Origin: Fidelibacterota bacterium
GTDB lineage: Bacteria > Fidelibacterota > Fidelibacteria > Fidelibacterales > Fidelibacteraceae
NCBI GenBank assembly: GCA_018400915.1
Contig: JAGYLW010000006.1
Span: 1 to 37,877, forward strand
DNA length: 37,877 nt
Direction: 5' to 3'
Below, one piece after another: positions 8,316 through 17,055 of the stretch (its first letter is position 1; the number at the start of each line of letters is the position of its first letter). The position numbers and the translations under genes are program-made. The notes beneath the pieces are model-generated. The model did no database searches. It had not been told where the DNA came from and saw only the letters and a program-made list of their open reading frames with translations.

Positions 8316-9206
8316 ATGATCGAAGTACAGCAGCTGACACATATCTATAAAAGCGGGAAAGGCGTCTTTGACCTTGATTTTTCCATCCGGGAAGGCGAGG
8401 TCTTCGGTTATCTCGGTCCCAACGGCGCCGGGAAGACCACCACGATACGGAATATCATGGGGTTTACAAATCCGTACAGCGGCCGTGTGACCATACGCGG
8501 GCTCGATTGCCGCAAACATGCGGCTGAACTGCAGAAGATCATCGGTTACCTGCCGGGGGAGATCGCCTTTTTCGACAATATGAAGGGGCTGGAATTCCTG
8601 AAATTCGTCGGGGACATGCACAATATGAAGGATACGCGGCGGCGGGACCGCCTGATCGAACAGTTCGATCTCGATGTTTCAGGCAGCATACGCAAAATGT
8701 CGAAGGGCATGAAACAGAAGCTCGGGATCATCGCAGCCTTCATGCATGATCCGGAAGTGTATATCCTTGATGAGCCGACCGGCGGCCTGGACCCCTTTAT
8801 GCAAAACGTCTTCATGGATCTGATCAACAAAGAAAAGTCCCGGGGAAAGACCGTGATGATGTCCTCCCATCTTATTGAAGAAGTGCAGCGAAGCTGCGAC
8901 CGCGCAGGGATCATCCGCGAAGGCCGCCTGGCGGCGATCGAGGATATCAACTCGCTGAATGCGATGAAAACCCGTGAATTCATTGTCGCCCTTAAAAGCA
9001 AGGAGGATGCAAAGAAACTCCTGGACTCCCCTCTCGAGACGAAGAAGCTCAATGAAAAAAAGGTCATGGTGCGCGTCGGAAAGCATTTCAATGATTTTAT
9101 CCGGACCCTTTCGGCCCTGGATGTAACGAACCTGGACCTGCGTCAGCGCCTGCTTGAGGATATTTTCATGAACTATTACGGTAAAAAAGGGGATCACAAT
9201 GAATAA
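8316..9206 (+). CDS. ABC transporter ATP-binding protein
   Basis: This is a 296-residue cytoplasmic ATPase of an ABC-2 type exporter. Walker A is GPNGAGKTT (residues 34-42), the signature is RKMSKGMKQKLGI, Walker B is VYILDEPTGGLDP, and the switch histidine is in SSHLIEEV. About 75 extra residues after the nucleotide-binding domain form a small regulatory tail. A good ribosome site (AGAGGTGG) precedes the ATG. The stop codon lies inside the first codons of the permease gene (8-nt overlap), so the two are translationally coupled. The sequence pattern (YLPGEIAF, KMSKGMKQKLGIIAAFMHDP) recalls pairs annotated in Firmicutes as beta-exotoxin-type exporters; that resemblance is from memory. The cargo is unknown; drug or peptide efflux are options. 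Confidence 0.93.
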   Translation: MIEVQQLTHIYKSGKGVFDLDFSIREGEVFGYLGPNGAGKTTTIRNIMGFTNPYSGRVTIRGLDCRKHAAELQKIIGYLPGEIAFFDNMKGLEFLKFVGDMHNMKDTRRRDRLIEQFDLDVSGSIRKMSKGMKQKLGIIAAFMHDPEVYILDEPTGGLDPFMQNVFMDLINKEKSRGKTVMMSSHLIEEVQRSCDRAGIIREGRLAAIEDINSLNAMKTREFIVALKSKEDAKKLLDSPLETKKLNEKKVMVRVGKHFNDFIRTLSALDVTNLDLRQRLLEDIFMNYYGKKGDHNE

Positions 9207-9999
9207 GACACTTTTTATGGCTTCGCTGAAAGCAAACTGGAAACTGCTGACGGGGACCTTCCTGATCCTGCTGATGTACCAGAGCGTGATCCTCGGCATG
9301 TATGACCCCGAAAATGTTGAAGCCATGCGGTCCATGGTGGAGGCGCTGCCCGAGTCCCTGAGCGCCGCCTTCGGATATGATGTTCTGGCAGTTGATCTTA
9401 CAAGTCACATCGGGGCATATTTATACGGATTTATTTTTCTTATTTTTCCCCTGGTCTATATGGTTCCCGCCGCCAATAACCTGATCGCAAAGCATGTGGA
9501 CAAGGGATCGATCGTGTATATGCTCGCCACCCCGAACACCCGGAAGACCCTTGCCATCACCCAGGCCGCCTTCATGGCGGGCTCCACCCTGATTCTGTTT
9601 TTATCCGTGATCCTCACAGGTATCGTCATGAGCGAATCCATGTTCCCGGGCGAACTGATATATCGCGATTACATGCTCCTGAACCTGGTGACCGTCGCTG
9701 TGCATCTTGTCCTTGGCGGGATCGCTTTCCTTGCATCGAGCATCTTCAGCGAATCCCGTCACTCGGTCGCTGTCGGACTGGGATTTCCCCTGGCTTTTCT
9801 TTTATTCAAAATGCTCTCCGATACCGGTGACAAACTGGAACCTCTGAAATACGCCTCGCTCTTTTCCCTTATCGATGTGTACAGGATCTTTGACGACACC
9901 TCCTACGCCCTCACTTCCTCCGCCCTCCTGATCCTTGCCGCCTTTTTCTGCTTTGCCGCCGCCGTTTACATTTTTGACAAACGCAGCCTGAATGTCTGA
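9199..9999 (+). CDS. ABC-2 type transporter permease
   Basis: This 266-residue integral membrane protein is the partner of the preceding ATPase. About six hydrophobic helices can be seen: near residues 14-34, 74-97, 113-137, 154-178, 194-210 and 238-260. A hydrophilic loop after the first helix contains MYDPENVEAMRSMVEALPESL, a pattern seen in permeases paired with Firmicutes-type ATPases of this kind. GGGGATCAC precedes the ATG, and the start overlaps the ATPase stop by 8 nt. With one ATPase and one permease, the functional exporter would be a homodimer of each. No substrate-binding protein is present, in keeping with export. Confidence 0.85.
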   Translation: MNKTLFMASLKANWKLLTGTFLILLMYQSVILGMYDPENVEAMRSMVEALPESLSAAFGYDVLAVDLTSHIGAYLYGFIFLIFPLVYMVPAANNLIAKHVDKGSIVYMLATPNTRKTLAITQAAFMAGSTLILFLSVILTGIVMSESMFPGELIYRDYMLLNLVTVAVHLVLGGIAFLASSIFSESRHSVAVGLGFPLAFLLFKMLSDTGDKLEPLKYASLFSLIDVYRIFDDTSYALTSSALLILAAFFCFAAAVYIFDKRSLNV

Positions 10000-10070
10000 G
10001 CCGGGGATCAGCGCAGACACGCCGGGCAGAACGTCTGGTTGATAAATACCGGTGCCGCATTCCCCCTTTC

Positions 10071-10119
10071 CGCTCCCTGCTTTTCGCTCCCTGCTTTTCG
10101 CTTCCTGCTTTTCGCTTCC
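10071..10119. repeat. 14-bp tandem minisatellite, about 3.5 copies
   Basis: Three consecutive 14-bp units begin at 10071, 10085 and 10099, the first two identical (CGCTCCCTGCTTTT) and the third differing by one base. A partial CGCTTCC follows at 10113-10119. The period is not a multiple of three and no gene covers it, so it is intergenic. It lies between the exporter permease and the pfkA promoter. Confidence 0.9.
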
Positions 10120-10160
10120 GGATCCCTGTGCCCGGCTTCCTCCTCCGGAGGACTTCGTCA

Positions 10161-10189
10161 TTGTGCAAGAGAAATATTATGCTTAATAT
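10161..10189 (+). promoter_or_regulatory. pfkA promoter
   Basis: TTGTGC (10161-10166), a 17-bp spacer and TAATAT (10184-10189) give a convincing sigma-70-type promoter. Transcription would start near 10196, about 78 nt before the pfkA ATG. Confidence 0.6.
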
Positions 10190-10205
10190 CCGGGCAGCGG
10201 AGCGT

Positions 10206-10222
10206 GTCACCTGTTTTGTGAC
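10206..10222. promoter_or_regulatory. Inverted repeat in the pfkA leader
   Basis: GTCAC-N7-GTGAC is a perfect 5-bp inverted repeat about 10 bp downstream of the predicted transcription start. It could be a repressor operator or a small RNA hairpin; it is short enough to occur by chance. Confidence 0.3.
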
Positions 10223-10273
10223 GGACCGCATACGGCATACTGAAAAACGGAACACCCTCAACGGGAGAAAAAA

Positions 10274-11254
10274 ATGAATACGATAAAACATATCGGGATA
10301 TTGAGTTCGGGAGGCGATGCGCCGGGCATGAACGCCGCCATCCGCGCCGTGGTACGTACGGCGATATATCACGGCCTGCAGGTATCCGGCATCTATCGGG
10401 GCTACCAGGGCCTGGTTGACAACAGTATCAACACGATGCATTCCTCCTCCGTGAGCAATATCATCCAGTCGGGCGGGACCCTTCTGAAGACCGCCCGCTG
10501 CCGTGATTTTCTGAACAAAGCAGGCCGGGAAAAGGCCCGTCAAAACCTTCAGGAGCACGGCATTGACGCCCTCGTGGTCATCGGAGGGGACGGGACTTTC
10601 CGGGGAGCAAAGGTCTTCGGTGACGAATTCGGTTTTCCCGTCATTGGGATCCCGGGCACCATTGATAACGACCTTTACGGCACGGACAACACCATCGGCT
10701 ATGATACCGCCTTAAATACCATCGTGAATGCCGTGGACAAGATCCGCGACACGGCAACCGCCCACAACCGCCTCTTCTTTATCGAGGTAATGGGCCGGGA
10801 GGCCGGATTTCTCGCCCTTTCCGGAGGGATCGCCTCCGGAGCGGAGGTGGTCCTGGTCCCGGAAATTGAAGACGATTACAAACAGCTTCATGACTTCCTG
10901 AAAAGCGGATACAAAAAAGGGAAAAACAGCAGCATCGTCCTGGTCTCGGAAGGCGACGAGATCGGCGGCGCGCTCAGGATCGCCGAAAACGTGGAAAACA
11001 CCTATCCGGAATACGATGTGCGCGTTACGATCCTCGGACACCTGCAGCGCGGCGGCGCTCCCTCGGCATACGACCGCGTGTCCGCCAGCCGCATGGGAGT
11101 CTCGGCGGTGAACGCCCTGCTTGACGGAAAGGCCGGCATCATGGTGGGGCTGGTGAACCACTGCATTGCGCATACCTCCTTCGGGGATGCCCTGAAACAT
11201 AAAAAGCCCCTCAACGCCCATTTACTTGAGATCATGAAGATCCTTTCCATCTGA
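10274..11254 (+). CDS. pfkA: ATP-dependent 6-phosphofructokinase
   Basis: The enzyme phosphorylates fructose 6-phosphate to fructose 1,6-bisphosphate in glycolysis. The 326-residue length is typical of bacterial PfkA. The ATP-binding motif ILSSGGDAPGMNAAIRA is at the N terminus, and GGDGTFRGA follows near residue 104. The substrate block GIPGTIDNDLYGTDNTIGYDTA contains the catalytic aspartate. The fructose-phosphate and effector region HLQRGGAPSAYDR lies in the second half. Glycine in GGDGT and in PGTIDND indicates ATP as phosphoryl donor; pyrophosphate-dependent forms carry Asp and Lys there. GGGAG precedes the ATG. Its product is the substrate of the FbaB aldolase encoded at 28032-29081. 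Confidence 0.97.
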   Translation: MNTIKHIGILSSGGDAPGMNAAIRAVVRTAIYHGLQVSGIYRGYQGLVDNSINTMHSSSVSNIIQSGGTLLKTARCRDFLNKAGREKARQNLQEHGIDALVVIGGDGTFRGAKVFGDEFGFPVIGIPGTIDNDLYGTDNTIGYDTALNTIVNAVDKIRDTATAHNRLFFIEVMGREAGFLALSGGIASGAEVVLVPEIEDDYKQLHDFLKSGYKKGKNSSIVLVSEGDEIGGALRIAENVENTYPEYDVRVTILGHLQRGGAPSAYDRVSASRMGVSAVNALLDGKAGIMVGLVNHCIAHTSFGDALKHKKPLNAHLLEIMKILSI

Positions 11255-11710
11255 CTTTCCGGTACATCCGTCCGGCACTTAAAGGTATTTTTAATATTTT
11301 GTTAAAATTTTGTTTGCTTTTATTAACATTCCGCATAAATTCATAGTAACAATTTATTAAGGACATCATATGTGGCTCATCGATCCGCATATTTTCCCTG
11401 TTCGCGTATCGTCTGATATATGCATCCCGGAGCAGGGCTTTTTATATTCCCGGAATTTTTTTATCCACGTTCATAATCTACCAATATCCATCAATATAAT
11501 ACAGAAATTCCTGAACGTTTTCTATTGCAGGTTTATGCTGTTTGACGACAGCTGAGACCGCTTCGCCGATACTGACAATTTCTTTTGTTAAGAAAATTGA
11601 AGACGGCGACGTGATAATTTCGTCAGGCTGGAGGTGTAAGATCGAAGTTAAGCCTGCGGGTTTTCATGTGAAGATCTGAGATAAAAAACATAAAAAAACT
11701 GAGGTAAACA
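11255..11710 (+). promoter_or_regulatory. 456-bp leader region of the secreted protease gene
   Basis: No convincing protein gene fills this gap. An AT-rich block contains TTGCTT (11314-11319), 16 bp, TAAATT (11336-11341), a plausible promoter that would give an untranslated leader of about 360 nt. Inside the leader are an imperfect inverted repeat (11576-11599, CAATTTCTT / AAGAAAATTG) and a longer-range pair CAGGCT (11624-11629) / AGCCTG (11651-11656). A 61-codon ORF at 11370-11555 has AAGGA 6-7 nt before its ATG but an unpersuasive composition. I could not match the leader to a known riboswitch class. Confidence 0.45.
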
Positions 11711-14700
11711 ATGGAAAAAGCAAGATCGTATGCAACAAGGGCACTCATGCTCATGTGCGTGTTCTGCCTGACATTTGCTTCGGCCGATGTCACACGGGAA
11801 TTCCGTGCAATGACAGAAAGCGAATTCAACCGGCTCGTTGAGCGTGAAGGCGTTTATCAGCCGGATGTCAACTATAATGTGATCGTGAACGGATTCGGTA
11901 CCGGGCTGCGTCCTCCCCGGGAAACAGAGTGGCGTGAACTCAGCCAGCGATCTGTCATTCTCGATCTCCCGGCAACCATGAGCTCCACCGTGCCAACGTC
12001 TCACGATAACTCGGCAACGGTCTGGTTCCCGCCCGTGGGCAATCAGGGCGCGGAAGGCTCCTGTGTTTCGTGGGCGACGGCATACTATACCAAGACCTTT
12101 CAGGAAGCCTTCGAGCACAACCGGGATCTGTCCGGCGCGCTCTGGGAAGGCAGTGCAACGGGGTATCCGAGCCCTGCGTATCAGGACCTGATCTTCAGTC
12201 CCGATTTCATCTATCATCAGGTCTGTGACGGTGAGGATAACGGTTCCTATTATTCGGATAATCTGAACCTCATGAATTACATCGGATGCTGTTCCTGGGA
12301 AAAAATGCCCTACGACCCCACGCAGCAGACGGTGTGGCCGTCCGAACCCGCCTGGCGGCAGGCACCCCTGTACCGTTCGGACACGGGCTACGGCTGGATA
12401 TGGACCGATACGGATACCGGCCTTGACGACCTGAAATGGTGGCTTTCCGAGAATAATCTGGCGATCATCAGTGTTGACGCCTACAAATACGAATATCTGA
12501 CTGCCGAAGATCTCTGGACCACGGACCAGTACTCCAGTCCTTCGCGAAATCACGCGAATACGGTCGTCGGCTACGACGATAGTTACGGGCCCTATTCTGA
12601 GGGCGGAGAACAGCGTTACGGCGCTTTCAAGGTCGTGAATTCCTGGGGTACGGAAGAATGGGACAATAATAACGACGGTTTTTACTATATCTCCTACGAA
12701 TGTATGAAACAGTGGATCGAATACGTCTTTGCCTATGTGGACCTGATCGGATATCAGCCACAGTTGCTGGCCGTTTTCAGCATTCAGCATGATCAGCGGG
12801 GAAGATGCGAACTAGCATTCGGCATTGAGGAATCTCCGGGAACTTATTTTACTAAGAATATGAGCCGGGATTTTACCCTTCACGGCGGAGATCACCCTTT
12901 CCCCGAAAATAATATGGTGATTGATATCAGCGAATTCCTCCCTTACGGGAGCGGTGCGGGTGATAATCTGTATCTCTCGGTATGCGATTCAGGCAGTACG
13001 ACGGGCTGGATCAATGCGTTTTCCGTTGAATTTTATGACGATTACCTGTCGGGGTCTCCCGTTCAGACATGGCATTCCTCCGACATACCGCTGCAAACCG
13101 CGGCACTGACCCCGGTCTATGCAACAATTTACACGGACTCGGGCGCGGTCCCGGATATTGCGGTCTCGCCGGCCGGCCTGTATCACAATGTCCACACCGA
13201 CACCCTCATTACGGATGAGATCCTGATACGCAACGACGGCAGCGGGGAACTGACCTTTGATGTCGAGATCGCCTTTACCTCCGCTTCCCCCGTCCATTCG
13301 CTCAAAATTCTGAAAGCCGGCAGCGGACCGAATGACGGTCCGAACGATTATACGGAATATCTTCTGGCCACAGCTGAAGAAAAAGGAAGCACTGCCGGCT
13401 GGCTCAACGTGACACCGCTTTCCGGAAGCCTGGCGGCCTCCGAAAGCATGACGCTTGAGGTCGTTTTCAATTCGGAACTTGTCAGCGAGGCGGTGCACAC
13501 CGCCAGTATCCTCATTCATTCCAACGACCCCGAGGATCCGGTCATTACGGTAGGAGCGACCCTGAACAAGACCTACCGTAACCTGACCACGAACGACAAT
13601 GAAAACAACGCTTATGAGGGTATCCCCGATTACGATATGGATACCTATTTGTTCAATACCTCATCCATTACACCGATCGAATTCAATATCTTTATCGGGG
13701 AGAGCACGATTGCCGATGCGCAGCTGAGCATTTATGCCTGGGATATCGACGAAACCTCCGGTGAGATCGACCAGGTCTATCTGAACGGTCATTATATCGG
13801 CGACCTGACCGGTGCCGACAACCAGTGGAGCACCTCGGTATTCAATGTCGATCCCGCATACCTGAATCCCGGGCCCTCGGGAAAAAATACGGTCATGATC
13901 GATATCGACATACATAATTCCGGATACTGGGCGACAACGGTTGACTGGGGACAGCTGGTCATCAACGGCGGCACTTCTGTAAGCTCCGCATGGATACGTA
14001 CCGTAAATCTGGATAATTCCCAGTATCATGCCGATGAAAATATTGCCGTGACCGTGGAGGTCGATACGGATACCAGCAGTATGGAAGTCGTGCTGGAAAC
14101 CAATCTTTTGGATCCGGACGCTGTGAACATTGCGGGCATTTCGAATACGGTAACGATATCCGGTACGGAAGATGACCCGGTCACCGAACTGCTGTACATT
14201 CCCTACGGAAGCGCTCCGGGCACCTACACGGTGCAGGTCCTGGTCTATGATGCAGAAACCTATATCCAGCAGGATATGGAACTTATCGAGGTGAATGTGG
14301 TGGACCTGACGGCCGGCATCACTGTCACGCCCGCCTCCCTGTCCGAAGAACTGCAGACGGGTACCATGTCCACCCGGATCCTCAGCATCTCCAACACCGG
14401 GGGCTCTGACCTCAGCTGGGAAACGGTTCCCCTCACTTCCCTTTATCTGAGCGAATACCACCCGTTTACCGGAACTTCTGTAACGACCATAGATAATCTT
14501 CCGACAACCCCGGCACCGGAAACCGGGACAGCCTGCCGGCCGCTGTTCAGCAAACGCATTTACGATACTCGCGATGCATCTCTCAGCGAACTGAACACCC
14601 TTCTCCTTGAAGAGCACAACGGTATCTATCATTATGACAATGCTTTGAACGCGCTGGGGATGGGGCGGACGCTGGTAACGACCTGGGATCATTTTTATAC

Positions 14701-17005
14701 CGAACTGACCAACGGTACCCCCTGGGACCTGGTGATCGTCAACAGCTACAGCAATCCCCCGGGAAGCGTCACCCTGGATCAACTCAGCAGCTATGTGAGC
14801 GGCGGCGGACTCCTCATTTTCACCGACTGGTATCTTTCCTCCTACGCAACACACAGTCTTGTTGCGGAGATGAACATTTCCTGGGAGAGCGATCTTTATT
14901 CCCCGCTCGGATTTTATCCCACCGTCCCCTCACATCCCGTTTTCAATTTCCCGAATCAGACCCCGGATTTCGCCGTCACGGATGATCAGTACAACATTGA
15001 CGGTCAGCGGGTCGGCGTGAGCGGCGGCGGCAACGCGCTGGCCGCATATACGGGCTATCCCTCCAACCCGGCGATCGTCCTGAACGCTTCCGGGAACTGC
15101 TTTTTCAACGCTTTCCAGGCGGTCAATTTCAATGCGGATAACGACACCGACGGTAAAGCCGACATCCAGGAATTGATCGAAAACCAGATCATGTACCTGA
15201 CGGAAACGACCTATATACCCGAATGGCTGAGCACAGGTCCGCCCTCCTCGGGGATCATTCCCCCCGGCGCCTCGCAGGACGTACCGGTTAATTTCGACGC
15301 CACCTGCCTTTCGCCCGGAGAGTACACGGCCAGCATTGATGTCGTCAGCAACGATCCGGACCACGGATTGATCAGCATTCCGGTGCTGTGCAATGTGATT
15401 GATCTTCTGGATGCCGACATCACGCTCAGCATCGCCGGGACGGAAGGCGTGCTCGGAAACATCGTCAGTATTCCGGTCATTGCGGATTCCGGCTTCACGA
15501 ACGTCGGCATGCTGGAACTGCAGGTCGCTTTCGACACCACCTTGCTGGGCTATGAGAATATGTACAGCGAATATCTTTCAGCCGGCGATGTCAACGCGGC
15601 GGGTGAAAATATCAATATCGTATGGGTTTATTCCGGTACGCCGATGATGATACCGGACGGAGACACGCTGATCGTGTTCCACTTCCGGGTCAGCGAACTT
15701 GCGGCGGGAGGCGATCACTGCGTCCTCGGATTCACTGAAAACTGCAATATCGCCGACCCGGACGAAAACACCTTTGCCCTTGCCCTGAACCCCGGTACGT
15801 TCACGGTCATCCAAAGCTACGGCATTTCGGGCTCACTCAGCTACTGTGATAACGGCAGCCCCCTTATTGCCGATACCCTGTACCTTTGCGGGGATGTCAA
15901 TGCGACCGCCGTCACGGACGGAGACGGACGATTTATCTTCTCCGCCGCCTTCGGATCCCTGGCGCTGTTCCCCCTGAAGGAGGATGAGATCAGCAGCATT
16001 GACGGATTTGACCTTCTCCGCCTGAAAAACAGCCTTCTTGAGGTTTCTGATCTAACAGCGAATGAAATGCTTGCCGCGGACTGCGACGGGAACGGAACGC
16101 CGGACGGCCTGGATCTTCTGCGGCTCAAGAACCATCTCCTGATGATCCCCGTGGACCCGCCGGCACTTACCTGGGCTTTTACCCCGGAAGCTTACTTCTA
16201 TGATTCGCTTGCATCCGATATGGACGACCAGGACTTCACGGCATTCCTGTACGGGGATGTCAACCTGAGCTGGGGAACTTCCGCCGCCACCCCGGCAGGA
16301 TCGGAAGAAAACGCAATGGCGCAGGTGTCCTTCGGGGAATTTTCCGTCGATGAACAGGGATTTTTGCATCTTCCCGTCTATACCGACCGTGACCTTCGGA
16401 TCGCCATGCTCGACTGGAATATCCGCTTCGATACCACCGAACTCCGTTTTACCGGGCTGGAAAGCGAACTGATCGGCGATTACCATTGCTCTGGCAATAC
16501 GCTCAACTGTATCTGGCTCTATGACGGTGAAGAAAAGGAAATTGCCGCAAACAGCATCATTGCAGAGCTGATATTCAGGCCCGAAGCTTCACAGGCCGCC
16601 TCTGTGATCGCATTCAGCGGGGCGAATCACCTGGCCGCAGCGGATGAAAGTCCCGTTGAGGCCATATACGGCAGCGTGACCGTCAACACGGCCCTCCTGA
16701 GTCTTCTGGAGGGCGCACAGCTTCCGACAGAAACAACCCTCTACCGGAACTACCCGAATCCCTTCAACCCCAGCACTGTGATCTCCTATTATCTGAAGGA
16801 TGCATCCGACGTGACGGTAAAGATCTACAATCTCCGCGGCGAATCCCTTCAGACCTGGCACAACGGCTATCAGGACCCGGGCTTCTATCAGCTTACCTGG
16901 AACGGCCGCGATGCGCAGGGCCGTTCGGTCCCCACGGGGATCTACTTTTACCAGCTGCTCCATGGCGAAGGAACGGATGTCAGGCGCATGGTCTACATGA
17001 AATAA
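11711..17005 (+). CDS. Giant secreted papain-family protease with cohesin-like, dockerin-like and type IX sorting domains
   Basis: This 1764-residue protein has a signal peptide (residues ~1-25). The protease domain follows: Gln112 (oxyanion), Cys118 in NQGAEGSCVSWAT, His281 in HANTVVGY and Asn310 in VVNSWGT, the full catalytic set of peptidase family C1. Then come beta-sandwich domains of the ASPM/choice-of-anchor kind (from ~478, and again near 860), a galactose-binding-like region (~625-760), and a glutamine-amidotransferase-like fold (~950-1180: DLVIVNSYS, SGGGLLIFTDW). A cohesin-like domain spans ~1235-1369. A carboxypeptidase-regulatory module is fused to a dockerin-like pair (~1373-1490: DGFDLLRLKNSL, DCDGNGTPDGLDLLRLKNHL). 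A second cohesin-like domain (~1536-1664) precedes the C-terminal sorting domain from NYPNPFNPST (~1678). It is predicted to be surface-attached or secreted through type IX secretion. Substrate unknown. Confidence 0.9.
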   Translation: MEKARSYATRALMLMCVFCLTFASADVTREFRAMTESEFNRLVEREGVYQPDVNYNVIVNGFGTGLRPPRETEWRELSQRSVILDLPATMSSTVPTSHDNSATVWFPPVGNQGAEGSCVSWATAYYTKTFQEAFEHNRDLSGALWEGSATGYPSPAYQDLIFSPDFIYHQVCDGEDNGSYYSDNLNLMNYIGCCSWEKMPYDPTQQTVWPSEPAWRQAPLYRSDTGYGWIWTDTDTGLDDLKWWLSENNLAIISVDAYKYEYLTAEDLWTTDQYSSPSRNHANTVVGYDDSYGPYSEGGEQRYGAFKVVNSWGTEEWDNNNDGFYYISYECMKQWIEYVFAYVDLIGYQPQLLAVFSIQHDQRGRCELAFGIEESPGTYFTKNMSRDFTLHGGDHPFPENNMVIDISEFLPYGSGAGDNLYLSVCDSGSTTGWINAFSVEFYDDYLSGSPVQTWHSSDIPLQTAALTPVYATIYTDSGAVPDIAVSPAGLYHNVHTDTLITDEILIRNDGSGELTFDVEIAFTSASPVHSLKILKAGSGPNDGPNDYTEYLLATAEEKGSTAGWLNVTPLSGSLAASESMTLEVVFNSELVSEAVHTASILIHSNDPEDPVITVGATLNKTYRNLTTNDNENNAYEGIPDYDMDTYLFNTSSITPIEFNIFIGESTIADAQLSIYAWDIDETSGEIDQVYLNGHYIGDLTGADNQWSTSVFNVDPAYLNPGPSGKNTVMIDIDIHNSGYWATTVDWGQLVINGGTSVSSAWIRTVNLDNSQYHADENIAVTVEVDTDTSSMEVVLETNLLDPDAVNIAGISNTVTISGTEDDPVTELLYIPYGSAPGTYTVQVLVYDAETYIQQDMELIEVNVVDLTAGITVTPASLSEELQTGTMSTRILSISNTGGSDLSWETVPLTSLYLSEYHPFTGTSVTTIDNLPTTPAPETGTACRPLFSKRIYDTRDASLSELNTLLLEEHNGIYHYDNALNALGMGRTLVTTWDHFYTELTNGTPWDLVIVNSYSNPPGSVTLDQLSSYVSGGGLLIFTDWYLSSYATHSLVAEMNISWESDLYSPLGFYPTVPSHPVFNFPNQTPDFAVTDDQYNIDGQRVGVSGGGNALAAYTGYPSNPAIVLNASGNCFFNAFQAVNFNADNDTDGKADIQELIENQIMYLTETTYIPEWLSTGPPSSGIIPPGASQDVPVNFDATCLSPGEYTASIDVVSNDPDHGLISIPVLCNVIDLLDADITLSIAGTEGVLGNIVSIPVIADSGFTNVGMLELQVAFDTTLLGYENMYSEYLSAGDVNAAGENINIVWVYSGTPMMIPDGDTLIVFHFRVSELAAGGDHCVLGFTENCNIADPDENTFALALNPGTFTVIQSYGISGSLSYCDNGSPLIADTLYLCGDVNATAVTDGDGRFIFSAAFGSLALFPLKEDEISSIDGFDLLRLKNSLLEVSDLTANEMLAADCDGNGTPDGLDLLRLKNHLLMIPVDPPALTWAFTPEAYFYDSLASDMDDQDFTAFLYGDVNLSWGTSAATPAGSEENAMAQVSFGEFSVDEQGFLHLPVYTDRDLRIAMLDWNIRFDTTELRFTGLESELIGDYHCSGNTLNCIWLYDGEEKEIAANSIIAELIFRPEASQAASVIAFSGANHLAAADESPVEAIYGSVTVNTALLSLLEGAQLPTETTLYRNYPNPFNPSTVISYYLKDASDVTVKIYNLRGESLQTWHNGYQDPGFYQLTWNGRDAQGRSVPTGIYFYQLLHGEGTDVRRMVYMK

Positions 17006-17030
17006 GGATTACGATGAAATAAGGATTACG
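16997..17030. repeat. Perfect 17-bp tandem duplication across the stop codon
   Basis: ATGAAATAAGGATTACG occurs twice head to tail, at 16997-17013 and 17014-17030. The first copy contains the last two codons and stop of the protease gene; the second repeats them as a non-coding Met-Lys-stop. It looks like a recent slippage duplication. Confidence 0.9.
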
Positions 17031-17055
17031 GACAACCAATAGAAAGGAAAAGCAT

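Noticed and set aside
7449-8621. 390-codon minus-strand ORF as a single long protein
   Set aside because: The first ~163 codons are antisense to the ABC ATPase gene or lie in the divergent spacer; only the part from ATG 8132 looks like a CDP-alcohol transferase.
11370-11555. 61-codon ORF as a confident gene
   Set aside because: A ribosome site is present, but composition is unconvincing and it lies in an AT-rich leader; kept only as a possibility in the leader entry.
11648-12790. 380-codon minus-strand ORF opposite the protease gene
   Set aside because: It is a shadow of the plus-strand reading frame in GC-rich codons; the plus strand shows an intact protease domain.
15413-16700. A cellulosome-type scaffold
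   Set aside because: No cellulase or carbohydrate-binding catalytic modules are present, and cohesin-like plus dockerin-like units are common in FCB type IX secreted proteins without cellulosomes.
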